Source: Dictyobacter aurantiacus
GTDB lineage: Bacteria > Chloroflexota > Ktedonobacteria > Ktedonobacterales > Ktedonobacteraceae
Assembly: GCF_003967515.1 (NCBI RefSeq)
Contig: NZ_BIFQ01000001.1
Location: 2,480,001-2,544,000 of the forward strand
Direction of reading: 5' to 3'
DNA length: 64,000 bases
Numbering within the stretch: position 1 is the stretch's first letter; the number at the start of each line of letters is the position of its first letter. Made by a program: the position numbers and the translations under genes. The notes under the pieces are model-generated. The model was not told where the DNA came from. It searched no databases and saw nothing but the letters and a program-made list of their open reading frames with translations. Below are positions 43,074 to 51,542 of this stretch, one piece after another.

Positions 43074-43181
43074 ATGAACCTGAACGTGGCGAACAATACC
43101 CTTTACCTCAGTATTGAGTTGCCTTACCTCATCATCATCGTGGTTATTATCATTATTATTTCTTTACTGCGCCGCCGATGA
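43074..43181 (+). CDS. Predicted 35-residue membrane peptide
   Basis: The reading frame gives MNLNVANNTLYLSIELPYLI then a run of Ile/Val (IIVVIIIIISLL) and RRR before TGA: one transmembrane helix with a positive tail. AAAGGAAAGAG lies upstream and a hairpin with T run follows at 43193-43236. It is too short for usual callers; whether translated is not shown. Confidence 0.5.
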   Translation: MNLNVANNTLYLSIELPYLIIIVVIIIIISLLRRR

Positions 43182-43192
43182 TGAACGCGATA

Positions 43193-43236
43193 AAGAGAAG
43201 ATGGAACGTGTGACACACCTCCGTCTTCTTTTTATA
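43193..43236 (+). terminator. Terminator after the 35-residue peptide gene
   Basis: AGAAGA pairs with TCTTCT, with inner GTGT/ACAC, then TTTTTAT. It fits a rho-independent terminator for the small frame at 43074-43181. Between it and galU is a further stem, AACCATCTG with CAGATGGTT (about 43303-43332). Confidence 0.6.
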
Positions 43237-43528
43237 TAGCGAGGGACCGGCGAGATCCCTTCTTGATGGCGAAGAAGAAAGAGATAATATAACCACCTCG
43301 ACAACCATCTGTCTACTAACAGGCAGATGGTTGGTGGCGTGCTGTTTTTTTCCTGGGCACTGGTGATGGCTCCCAGGCGGCTTCTCCTATCAAATGAGAG
43401 GCGGGGCACTTGTTCAGATTGACCTCAGCAGTGCAATAAAATACAATACATTACGGTATAGATCATGAATGCTATAGACAACAGGTGTTCAGTTTGATTG
43501 CCTGTGCTTATGATAATAAGGAGGACAG

Positions 43529-44398
43529 ATGCGCATTCGTAAAGCGGTATTGCCAGTGGCCGGACTCGGCACACGGGTACTCCCCGCTACCAAAGTTGTT
43601 CCCAAAGAGCTTTTACCGATCGTCGATAAGCCAACAGTGCAATATATCGTAGAGGAAGCGGTGCAGGCGGGTATCGAGGAAATTATTTTTGTGACGAGCC
43701 GCAGTAAGCGCGCCATAGAAGATCACTTCGATACCTTTCCAGAGCTAGAGCTAGCGCTGGAGCGCAAGGGGAAAGAGAAAGAACTGGCTGCGGTACGCCA
43801 CATTCAGGAGATGGCTAAATACGTGTCGGTACGCCAGGCGGAGCCGCTGGGTCTGGGACACGCGGTACTGTGCGCGAAAGAGGCGGTTGGCGATGAGCCA
43901 TTCGTAGTAATGCTGGGCGATGAGATCTTCGCGCCCGAGACCCCTTGTCTGCCACGCCTGATCGAGATCTACGAAAAGTATCAGACAACGGTGCTGTCCC
44001 TCTTCTCGACGCCACGCGAGCTGATCCCTTCTTATGGCATCGCCTCGGTCGAGGAAAAAGAGCAGTACATCTACCAGGTCAATGACCTGGTGGAGAAGCC
44101 TTCAGTTGAAGATGCACCGTCCGACCTGGCGGTGGCGGGTCGTTACGTACTAACCCCGGATATCTTCGCCATCCTTGAGCAGACCAGACCCGGTCGCGGC
44201 GGCGAGATTCAGCTGACGGATGCGCTGCTTGAGCAGGCGCGCGCCGGTCGCTGCTATGGGCTGCACTACACAGGCAACCGCTACGATATGGGCACGCCAC
44301 TGGGCCTCCTGACGACCTCAATCGCCTGGGCCCTGCGCAATCCAGACATCGCCCCCGCCCTGCGCGACTACATGCAGCAAGCATTGAAAGAACAATAA
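43529..44398 (+). CDS. galU: UTP-glucose-1-phosphate uridylyltransferase
   Basis: The 289-residue product is the GalU length. It opens with the nucleotide-binding motif KAVLPVAGLGTRVLPATKVVPKELLPIVDKP, with VMLGDEIF, the substrate stretch VAGRYVLTPDIFAIL and GGEIQLTDALL. It makes UDP-glucose from UTP and glucose-1-phosphate for glycans and trehalose. AAGGAGG lies 4 bp before the ATG. A perfect palindrome begins one base after its stop. Confidence 0.95.
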   Translation: MRIRKAVLPVAGLGTRVLPATKVVPKELLPIVDKPTVQYIVEEAVQAGIEEIIFVTSRSKRAIEDHFDTFPELELALERKGKEKELAAVRHIQEMAKYVSVRQAEPLGLGHAVLCAKEAVGDEPFVVMLGDEIFAPETPCLPRLIEIYEKYQTTVLSLFSTPRELIPSYGIASVEEKEQYIYQVNDLVEKPSVEDAPSDLAVAGRYVLTPDIFAILEQTRPGRGGEIQLTDALLEQARAGRCYGLHYTGNRYDMGTPLGLLTTSIAWALRNPDIAPALRDYMQQALKEQ

Positions 44399-44460
44399 TT
44401 AAGGAGTTGGTGCAACACAGGAGGTGCGAATGCACCTCCTGTGTTGCACCAACTCCTTAA
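44399..44460. repeat. Perfect palindrome, 29-bp arms, GAAT loop, abutting galU
   Basis: Arms 44399-44427 and 44432-44460. It starts right after the galU stop and is followed by GGCGGCCGCGC (44465-44475) and GCGGGGCCGCTCA. No left module, since galU codons occupy that place. Lies between convergent genes and can terminate both. Shares GAGTTGGTGCA with the palindromes at 33034 and 47493. Confidence 0.9.
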
Positions 44461-44524
44461 AAACTGGGCGGCCGCGCAGCGGACGCGAGTGCGGGGCCGC
44501 TCAAGCCTCCGAACGATAGAAACA

Positions 44525-46003
44525 TCAGGACAGGTGGATAATGACCTGCTGACGGCCGGTAACAGTAGCAGGTACGCTGGGAGAATCCATGGGCTCACCG
44601 TTGAGCAGGAATTGCTGGATGGTGGTGCCCGTTCCCTGGATCTGAATATCCAGCATCATTGAGCGGTATGGCAAATAGTGAAGCTCAACACGATCAAGAC
44701 CGCTGGGGAGTAAGGGCTGAAAGCTAACCCCCTCGACGCTGAAGCGCATACCCAGCAGGACCATAAAGATCATGCGCAGGTAGCCGCTGGCGCTCCAGGT
44801 CTGGCGCGAACACGATCTCCATTCGCTGATCTGCTCACCCATCACCTCATTATGCTGCCCCTCCTGCACCCCACCATAGATGGAGCCGGTGATCGGGTGA
44901 TAGATTTCGGCGAACTGGCTATCGCGATAGGCCTTGCCAGCCAGGTTGCGCAATTCATGCTCGAATAGATCAAAGCGACCTTGCTCAGCCGCCGCCTGAG
45001 CCCAGAAAGCCTGAATATGCGGCCAGACCACCCCACAGTGGCGACCAAAACGCATACCTTCCGCGTCCCTGTAACGCTCAAACTGCGGCCAGACACAGGG
45101 GATGCCATGCTCCGTCAGATATTGCTGATTCAGAACTGAGGCCGCCTGTTCAGGATCAGCGATGCCGAACAGGAGCACAAAGGCATGTCCCATCCCCTCC
45201 TGGTGCTCACACTTCCCAAACTCATCTACGTAGTAGAGATAGCTACCACTTTCCGCGTTCCAGAAATGGATCTGGATAGCCTCCTTCAAGGACGCCGCCT
45301 TCTGCTCCCAGGACGGATCAACGGGACGCTGCAGTTCATCGGCCATCGGACTTAAGAGACGATAGGCCGCGTAGTAGAGGCAGTTGGTTGAGAGCGCGTG
45401 CATCGGGATGCCGAAGCCTGGCGTCGATGCCAGTTGGGGATTGTTCTTAACCCAGGCAAGGATCCCGCTCGATCCCCGGGTACGCGCATAGAAGTCGTCA
45501 TAGGCCGCTATGCCATCCCCATAGCAGGCCGGACCGCGAAAAAGATTGTAGCGGGAATCAAACTCGCTGGCCTCAAAGTAAGCCAGCGAATTGCGTACCA
45601 CCTCAAAGGCCAGAGCCAGAAACTCTTTATCACCGGTCCATAAATACTGATACCAGGCCCCTAGCGTCCAGGAGATGGCGTCCCAGTACTGGCCGCCGAT
45701 CCGCACCGCATCCCCTTCACGTTTGAGGACCGACAGCAACGTATTATAGGTCACCTGGGGAAAGAGCAGACCAGCTCCATTCCAGGTATTGATCGCGGTA
45801 TCGCGTGTCCAGGGGGTATTGTAATCAAGACCGGCCAGCAGAGATAGCTCTGGCTGCTCCAATAAACCATCTTTGAAAGGAACGATATTACCGGCGATAT
45901 CGCCGATAGCGATGCGGAACGCGCTATCCAGAACGCGATTCCCCGAACGGAAACTGGTCGCGGGCCACTGGATGGCTCGCGTATCACGAACTACATCTGT
46001 CAT
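44525..46003 (-). CDS. Six-hairpin (alpha/alpha)6-barrel glycosidase
   Basis: The 492-residue product has no signal peptide. Barrel-type segments are visible: GLDYNTPWTRDTAINTWNG (likely general acid region, residues about 58-76), GGQYWDAISWTLGAWYQYLW, GHAFVLLFGI and HCGVVWPHIQAFWAQAAAEQG. The last 80 residues look like a beta cap. The pattern is like GH15/GH63/amylo-glucosidase relatives, but I cannot fix the family or substrate. It is convergent with galU. Confidence 0.72.
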   Translation of the reverse strand: MTDVVRDTRAIQWPATSFRSGNRVLDSAFRIAIGDIAGNIVPFKDGLLEQPELSLLAGLDYNTPWTRDTAINTWNGAGLLFPQVTYNTLLSVLKREGDAVRIGGQYWDAISWTLGAWYQYLWTGDKEFLALAFEVVRNSLAYFEASEFDSRYNLFRGPACYGDGIAAYDDFYARTRGSSGILAWVKNNPQLASTPGFGIPMHALSTNCLYYAAYRLLSPMADELQRPVDPSWEQKAASLKEAIQIHFWNAESGSYLYYVDEFGKCEHQEGMGHAFVLLFGIADPEQAASVLNQQYLTEHGIPCVWPQFERYRDAEGMRFGRHCGVVWPHIQAFWAQAAAEQGRFDLFEHELRNLAGKAYRDSQFAEIYHPITGSIYGGVQEGQHNEVMGEQISEWRSCSRQTWSASGYLRMIFMVLLGMRFSVEGVSFQPLLPSGLDRVELHYLPYRSMMLDIQIQGTGTTIQQFLLNGEPMDSPSVPATVTGRQQVIIHLS

Positions 46004-46048
46004 ACGAGAATCGTATCAACTTTCCAGTCATATATAGACAGGCGAACA

Positions 46049-47245
46049 TTAGAAAAAATCGAGGGCGGAACGCACCAGCACCTCAACGGCGATCGGCAGC
46101 GCATCCTCATCAACGTTGAAGCGGGGATGATGATGAGGGTAGCGCGCGCCTTTCTCGTCATTATTGGCGCCCACGATAAAGTAGCAGCCCGGGGCGGCAT
46201 TCAGGAAGTAGGCCATATCGTCGGCGCCGGTCGTCAGGATCTCTTCACCAACATCGACGAACTCCTGGCCCACGGTGGCGACCGCTGCCCCCTGTACCAT
46301 CTGTGTCATGGCGGCATTGTTAACGCATGGTGGACAACCATCAAAGACATTCACCGTGCAGGAGCCACCCATGGCAGTAGCGACGCCGTTGGCGACCTCC
46401 TCAATGCGCCGCGTCAGATAGGCGCGATGCTCTTCCGCAAAAGCGCGCAAGGTACCACCCAGCTCAGCCTTTTCGGGAATGATATTAAAGGCGGTCCCGG
46501 CATTGAAGGTGCCGATGGTGATCACAGCCGGACTAAACGGCGAGGTCTCGCGGCTGATCAGGGTCTGCAACGCCGTAATCACCTGAGCCGCGATCATGAT
46601 CGGGTCCACCGTGCCATGGGGCATACCGCCATGGCCGCCCCTGCCATGCACGGTCAGGGTCAGCTTATCCGCGCTAGCAAAGACCGTACCGGCCCGCACG
46701 CCCACGCGCCCGACCTTATAGGTACTGATCAGGTGCAGACCGATCACGCCGTCGACATCATCCATCACGCCCGCCTCAACCATGGGTTTGGCTCCACCAA
46801 CAACCTCTTCAGCGGGCTGGAAAATAAACTTGATGTTGCCTTTCAGCTCGGATCGGCGGCGGCTCAAGATATCAGCAACCGTGAGCCCGATGGAGGTATG
46901 ACCATCGTGGCCGCAAGCATGCATCTTGCCATCGACCTGCGAGCGATAATCAACGTCAGTCTGCTCATAGATAGGCAGGGCATCCATATCGGCGCGAATG
47001 GCCAGCGTCCGGGCCTCGGGACCCGCGGCACCGCCGCGCAAGAGGCCCACCACGCCAGTCTTCGCGATTCCTGTCTGCACCTCAAATCCCAGGGCGCGCA
47101 GGCGCTGCTCCACGATACCGGAGGTACGCACCTCCTCAAACGCCGTTTCTGGATGCTCATGGAGATCGCGCCGCATCGCCACCAGATCCGGCACGCGCTC
47201 ATCGATCTCCAATTTCAAGCTATCGGGTTGGGATACCTGCTGCAT
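46049..47245 (-). CDS. M20-family amidohydrolase (hippurate/N-acyl-amino-acid hydrolase-like)
   Basis: Start at the ATG at 47245 after AAGAAGG; the earlier start adds 30 residues of no protein character. The 398-residue product has RRDLHEHPETAFEE, the metal ligands in MHACGHDGHTS and FIFQPAEEVVGGAKPMVEAG, the GRGGHGGMPHG dimer-domain motif and TGADDMAYFLNAAPGCYF near the end. It removes acyl groups from amino acids in the cytosol by two metal ions. Substrate unknown. It precedes the glycosidase gene by 45 bp. Confidence 0.92.
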   Translation of the reverse strand: MQQVSQPDSLKLEIDERVPDLVAMRRDLHEHPETAFEEVRTSGIVEQRLRALGFEVQTGIAKTGVVGLLRGGAAGPEARTLAIRADMDALPIYEQTDVDYRSQVDGKMHACGHDGHTSIGLTVADILSRRRSELKGNIKFIFQPAEEVVGGAKPMVEAGVMDDVDGVIGLHLISTYKVGRVGVRAGTVFASADKLTLTVHGRGGHGGMPHGTVDPIMIAAQVITALQTLISRETSPFSPAVITIGTFNAGTAFNIIPEKAELGGTLRAFAEEHRAYLTRRIEEVANGVATAMGGSCTVNVFDGCPPCVNNAAMTQMVQGAAVATVGQEFVDVGEEILTTGADDMAYFLNAAPGCYFIVGANNDEKGARYPHHHPRFNVDEDALPIAVEVLVRSALDFF

Positions 47246-47655
47246 ATAAACCTTCTTCCTTCCTGATCCATGCTCGCATCCAGTTTCTTTCCCCTTAAGA
47301 GGAGGATATGACGACGCCAGCGATATTAAAAACAAGATTCAGATAGATTCTACGGGAATTTTATATTATCATCGTAACATACGAAACGGGGAAATTCCTA
47401 GAACAAGCTGATTTTACGAGAATGCGTCTTACTCTCATGCTGACCGCCTGCGGCCTGCCTGAGGTTCCGCACCTACGGTACTCACGAGTCCGTTTTGAGT
47501 TGGTGCATCGGGTGCGCGGATGCGCACCCGATGCACCAACTCAAAAAACCAGTGCGGCCGCGCAGCGGATGCGCGTGTGGGGGCGCTCACATGCCCCAGA
47601 GAGACGGGAGTAAGACCCATTCTGAGCCTTTACTACAGCTCACACGGGAGTACAC
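47246..47655. other. Intergenic 410 bp between divergent M20 and ada genes
   Basis: Contains the modular palindrome at 47493-47546 with its flanks (47430-47615). The M20 promoter should lie in 47260-47420, which is AT-rich. Nothing else recognised. Confidence 0.55.
47493..47546. repeat. Perfect palindrome, 25-bp arms, GGAT loop, with flanking modules
   Basis: Arms 47493-47517 and 47522-47546. The left flank has GCACCTACGGTAC and CTCACGAGTC, the right flank has TGCGGCCGCGC (47554-47564) and TGGGGGCGCTCACATGCCCC. Shares most of its outer arm with the palindrome at 33034 but differs in the middle. Confidence 0.9.
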
Positions 47656-48732
47656 ATGGATACAAAGACGATACTACAGAAAGAGGAAGAACGCTGGCAG
47701 GCGGTAATAGAGCGCGACAATCACGCGGACGGCACCTTCGTCTATGGGGTACGCTCCACGGGCATCTATTGCAAGCCGTCCTGCCCATCACGCAAACCAT
47801 TGCGCGCAAACGTGCTGTTCTTTAGCGGCACACAGGCGGCCGAGGCGGCCGGCTATCGTCCCTGCCTGCGTTGTCGGCCGCAGGGTCAGGCAGCCCAGGA
47901 CACAACCAATGAGGAGATTATTCAACGCATGTGTACTTATATCGAAGGACATCTGGAGGAGCGCCTGACGCTGGCACAGCTCAGCCAGCAGGTCCACCTC
48001 AGTCCGTTTTACCTGCAGCGCATCTTCAAGCAGGCCACAGGCATCACACCGCGCCAATATGTAGAGTCGCTGCGGCTCACACAGCTCAAGAGCCGCTTAC
48101 GCGATGGAGAGGAGATCACCTCGGCCCTCTATGACGTCGGCTATGGTTCGGTCAGTCGGCTATACGAGCGCGTTCCGACCCACCTGGGCATGACACCCAG
48201 CACCTATCGTCGCGGCGGCCTGGGCATGCAGATCGCCTACACCATCGTTGATAGTCCATTGGGACGTCTGCTGGTCGGCGCCACCGAAAAAGGCGTCTGC
48301 GCCGTCAGCCTGGGAGATCAAGACGAGGAACTGGAACAGCAGCTGCGCAAAGAGTATCCCGCCGCCGAGATTCAGCAGGACAACAACCAGCTCACTGGAT
48401 GGGTCAATGAGCTCCTGCAGTATTTGCAGGGGGAACACAACTGGTCCCAGTTGAATCTACCCATTGATATCCAGGCCACCGCCTTTCAGTGGCGCGTCTG
48501 GAACGTTCTGCGCACCATACCACAGGGAGAGACACGTTCATACGCCGAGGTTGCCAGTAGTCTAGGAGATAAGAAGAAGGCGCGCGCGGTCGCCAACGCC
48601 TGTGCTACCAATCCAGTAGCATTAATCATACCCTGCCACCGTGTAGTAAGAGAAGACGGCGCCGCAGGGGGATACCGCTGGGGCATCGAGCGCAAACGCC
48701 GTCTGCTCGCGCAAGAGAAAGCTGAATCATAG
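47656..48732 (+). CDS. ada: Ada: methyl-phosphotriester sensor and O6-methylguanine-DNA methyltransferase
   Basis: The 358-residue product has the Ada zinc domain (C39, C43, C70, C73; C39 would accept methyl from phosphotriesters), an AraC-type HTH pair (LTLAQLSQQVHLSPFYLQRIFKQATGITPRQYV, about 103-135) and a methyltransferase domain with PCHRVVREDGAAGGYRWG, whose Cys takes the methyl from O6-methylguanine. All three parts are intact. It repairs DNA and activates its own regulon after methylation. No repair partner is adjacent. Confidence 0.95.
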   Translation: MDTKTILQKEEERWQAVIERDNHADGTFVYGVRSTGIYCKPSCPSRKPLRANVLFFSGTQAAEAAGYRPCLRCRPQGQAAQDTTNEEIIQRMCTYIEGHLEERLTLAQLSQQVHLSPFYLQRIFKQATGITPRQYVESLRLTQLKSRLRDGEEITSALYDVGYGSVSRLYERVPTHLGMTPSTYRRGGLGMQIAYTIVDSPLGRLLVGATEKGVCAVSLGDQDEELEQQLRKEYPAAEIQQDNNQLTGWVNELLQYLQGEHNWSQLNLPIDIQATAFQWRVWNVLRTIPQGETRSYAEVASSLGDKKKARAVANACATNPVALIIPCHRVVREDGAAGGYRWGIERKRRLLAQEKAES

Positions 48733-48775
48733 ATAAATTTCTATATAAAGCATAAAAATTTTTATTCAGACATAA

Positions 48776-49519
48776 TCAGCGCGGATGGAACATCTTTCCA
48801 TCATTGACGAAGGTGAAATCCTGGCTACCGACATGGACAATCAGATTGATTTTTCCCTGCTGGTTGACCACGTTCCCGGTGACGGGAATGAGATCCTGGC
48901 CAGAACCATCAAGAACAGGGCCGTTGAAGATACGAGTTTTCGAAGTATCGCCACCCGGGATCTCTATAACTTGAATATGTCCGTGGAGATTAATAAACAT
49001 AAAGTGGGTGGGGTGATCCTTGCTATCGTTATGACCGACGACCGCATCGATTTGTGAGGTGCGCGGATAACCATAGGTCATATCTTGTTGAAAGCCCTGC
49101 CACCATGAAACCAGTGATGTGAGACCAAACAGAAGTACCACGGCAACGATCATGCCAACAATCAAAGTTGGTACAAAGCGACGTGGCTGTTTGCCCGGTT
49201 TTCCGTTGTTGCGACCACGATTGCGACCGCGATCAGGATCATCCGGGTAAACATCTACCGTCCTGGATGGACGAACAGCACTGGAAGCAGCACTGCCTTG
49301 CTGCCGTGTGGTATATACGCCTTTGGTTTTAGTAGTATTGCCACTCGAACGACGACGTTGGATAGAAGAGGTGTTCTGGTTTTGCAGGACCAGAGGATCA
49401 TCTATTGTCTCGTATGGCTTGTAGCGACGGGCGCTACTGGGCATACGCGTCACGTAGAGATCGTCACGATCATCCACATCGTAATAGGCAGGCTGCTGGC
49501 GGGTATAAGTCGTTCCCAT
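48776..49519 (-). CDS. Single-pass membrane protein, unknown function
   Basis: The 247-residue product has a polar, Arg/Tyr/Asp-rich cytoplasmic N-terminus (1-115), one membrane helix (FVPTLIVGMIVAVVLLFGLTSLVSWW, about 116-141) and an extracytoplasmic beta-rich domain of 105 residues (FMFINLHGHIQVIEIPGGDTSK). GGAGGAAAT precedes the ATG. No family recognised. It is convergent with ada. Confidence 0.78.
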   Translation of the reverse strand: MGTTYTRQQPAYYDVDDRDDLYVTRMPSSARRYKPYETIDDPLVLQNQNTSSIQRRRSSGNTTKTKGVYTTRQQGSAASSAVRPSRTVDVYPDDPDRGRNRGRNNGKPGKQPRRFVPTLIVGMIVAVVLLFGLTSLVSWWQGFQQDMTYGYPRTSQIDAVVGHNDSKDHPTHFMFINLHGHIQVIEIPGGDTSKTRIFNGPVLDGSGQDLIPVTGNVVNQQGKINLIVHVGSQDFTFVNDGKMFHPR

Positions 49520-49828
49520 TACGATTTCCTCCTTCTAGCTAGATTTTTTAGAACATTTGTTCTCATGCATAAGTATAACAGAATAGATTTTCTCGTCAAG
49601 CGGTGGGATAAAACAACTCACGCTTTGGGGAACCTGGTAGGACAAGATGATATGCGGTAGATACCATATATGGCCCAGGTGAGGACTATCCTGTCTGCCT
49701 ATAGCAGGTCTTAATAATAGCGCAAAAGCATAAAAGAAGCAAATATATCCCCCATAAGTCAGATGGTACTAGTACACGAGCGTAGCTCTCAAGCTCCCCT
49801 ACCGTGGTTGAGGTTAAAATAGAGGTAG

Positions 49829-49895
49829 GTTTTGTGTCCCTGGCACTTGATTCGAGCGCCGCGGGCGCTCGAATCAAGTGCCAGGGACACAAAAC
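49829..49895. repeat. Perfect palindrome, 32-bp arms, GCG loop
   Basis: Arms 49829-49860 and 49864-49895, fully complementary. It is 18 bp from a second palindrome (49914-49984) with unrelated arms. Both lie in an 884-bp gene-free gap. Confidence 0.9.
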
Positions 49896-49913
49896 ACAAT
49901 TACAAAAAAGCAA

Positions 49914-49984
49914 TTACAGTGGAACTGTGGAATTAGCAGCCACGCGCCGGGCGCGTGGCTGCTAATTCCACAGTTCCACTGTAA
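49914..49984. repeat. Perfect palindrome, 35-bp arms, one-base center
   Basis: Arms 49914-49948 and 49950-49984. It is followed by GAGCGCTGCAGGCGC (about 49997-50011) and GGGGCCGAAGGCAC, the reverse form of the flanking hairpin module of other copies. Confidence 0.9.
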
Positions 49985-50321
49985 AAAACGCGTGTTGAGC
50001 GCTGCAGGCGCGTAGTGTCAGGGGCCGAAGGCACAAACGTACACCATTACAAATAAAGCAAAGGGAAGAAAAAATAGGAGAGATAAAGGAGAGATGCCCC
50101 AAGATGGATCCACTATCTTTATTATCCTCGCAAAGCCGTTTTTCCCTACTAGAAGAGAAATCAGGGACATCTCTGTCTTTAGTGTAGCACGACCTAGAAG
50201 TGAGCAAAATAAATGCGACATTCCTCAATCTAAGCGCTACGCCTGCGAAAAACCTGCCAGCATCCACCCCCCAACAGGTTTCACGTGAAACCTCTGCAAC
50301 AATGGAAAGATTGCAGGGCAC

Positions 50322-50368
50322 ATAAAAGGTCAGTGCGCATGGGCGCTCATAAAGCACCGACCTTTTAT
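50322..50368 (-). terminator. Stem-loop after the LysM-CHAP gene
   Basis: A 15-base arm pair (50322-50336 with 50354-50368, one mismatch) lies 36 bp after the stop of the gene at 50404-51129. The A/T-rich outer part can act in either direction. Confidence 0.6.
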
Positions 50369-50403
50369 AGTTTCTGGTGCTTACATACCAGTATCGACCA
50401 GCA

Positions 50404-51129
50404 TTAGGCAGAGATAAAGGAAACGCCAGGACCGGGCCTGAACTCGAAGTTGGTCACCTGCGAATAGTTTGGACCCCAGTTCATACTACTGACCAGCACA
50501 TGCCCATTGCTCATCACCATCTCTACAACCCCCACGTGGCCCAATGCCTGGGCGCCCTGTACACCGGGCTGTAAATCCATAATAGCTCCCACTGTTGGTT
50601 GGGATGACACATGCCAGTGAAACTCCAGCGCCCGATTCTGCCACTGCCAGGCATTAGAGTTCGTAGTCCAGGGCACATAAAAGCCATGCAGTTGAAAGTA
50701 GCGCTGACTGGCCCACCACGTACACTGACCATAGGCAAATGGATTAACATTCCCTTTCACAGCCATCAGCCCCACAGAGACAACGGGTGGATTTCCACCG
50801 ACAACTCCATGTCCCTGAATGCAAATATGCTGATTTATAAAAATCAGATTGGGATTGGGCAGATGGTTATAAGCAGCCAACCGCTGCCACGTTGTAGCAT
50901 GTGTAGCAGCTATCCCACCCAGGGTATCACCACCGCGCACCACATATGTCTGATCGCCTTTTGCGCAGGGCGCCTGAGCCAGCGCGCTAAATAAAGCCGG
51001 CGCAAAAGCAGTGCTCAACCAGACCAGTCCCATAACAGTCACTACCGCTACATGGGCAGCAATAATACTCGTCGCACGATGCTGATTCAAATACGTCCAG
51101 ATACGCTGATGTTTCTTAAGAGCTAACAA
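50404..51129 (-). CDS. Secreted LysM-CHAP peptidoglycan hydrolase
   Basis: The start is the TTG at 51129 after AGGAG. The 241-residue product has a membrane helix or signal (SIIAAHVAVVTVMGLVWLSTAF), a LysM domain (TYVVRGGDTLGGIAATHATTWQRLAAYNHLPNPNLIFINQHICI) and a CHAP domain with Cys in YGQCTWWASQRY and His in GHVGVVEMV. Close to the proteins at 15342-16229 and 51543-52283 in order and motifs. It should cut wall peptides outside the membrane. Confidence 0.9.
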   Translation of the reverse strand: MLALKKHQRIWTYLNQHRATSIIAAHVAVVTVMGLVWLSTAFAPALFSALAQAPCAKGDQTYVVRGGDTLGGIAATHATTWQRLAAYNHLPNPNLIFINQHICIQGHGVVGGNPPVVSVGLMAVKGNVNPFAYGQCTWWASQRYFQLHGFYVPWTTNSNAWQWQNRALEFHWHVSSQPTVGAIMDLQPGVQGAQALGHVGVVEMVMSNGHVLVSSMNWGPNYSQVTNFEFRPGPGVSFISA

Positions 51130-51542
51130 GTGGACTTCTCCTCTTCTTCACAAAACGACACAGGCCCAGTTACCTGCTACCCTAAATAAATGTATGTTGA
51201 TCTATATATTAGTGTAATTTCAGCGGATCGTCATGAAATAGGTTGAAACATAGGAAAAAAGGGAGATATAGATTGCAGAATGTTGAGAACTTTCTTAATA
51301 AAAATTTAAGGTAAAATAGACATAAAAAGAGACCGGATAAAATATCCGGCCTCTTTCTTTAGAATGTATCTGACTTCCGTCATGGCTACGCGGCCGCGCC
51401 AGTTTTTTATGTAGGTGCAGGGATGCGCATCCGTGCACCCCTGCACCTACATAAAAAGGATGTGTGAACACCGCAGGTACGAAATCTCAAGCACGCTGCA
51501 GGCGAGGGCCATAGGTGCGATGCACATTCTCAGTCAAAAACA
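51130..51542. other. Intergenic 413 bp between two LysM-CHAP genes
   Basis: AT-rich near 51180-51360, then a reversed copy of the modular palindrome (51385-51510). No gene seen. Confidence 0.5.
51404..51457. repeat. Modular palindrome in reversed orientation, 23-bp arms
   Basis: Arms 51404-51426 and 51435-51457 with one mismatch. CGCGGCCGCGCC precedes it (51389-51400), and ACACCGCAGGTAC follows, so the modules appear in the opposite order to 33034, 34961 and 47493. Read on the minus strand the loop region contains GGAT. Confidence 0.8.

Larger units (their letters stand above)
49520..50403. other. Gene-free interval of 884 bp with tandem palindromes
   Basis: Holds the two palindromes at 49829-49984 and a stem at 50322-50368. 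The remaining DNA is AT-rich and has no frame with a plausible start. It separates the membrane protein gene from the LysM-CHAP gene. Confidence 0.5.
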
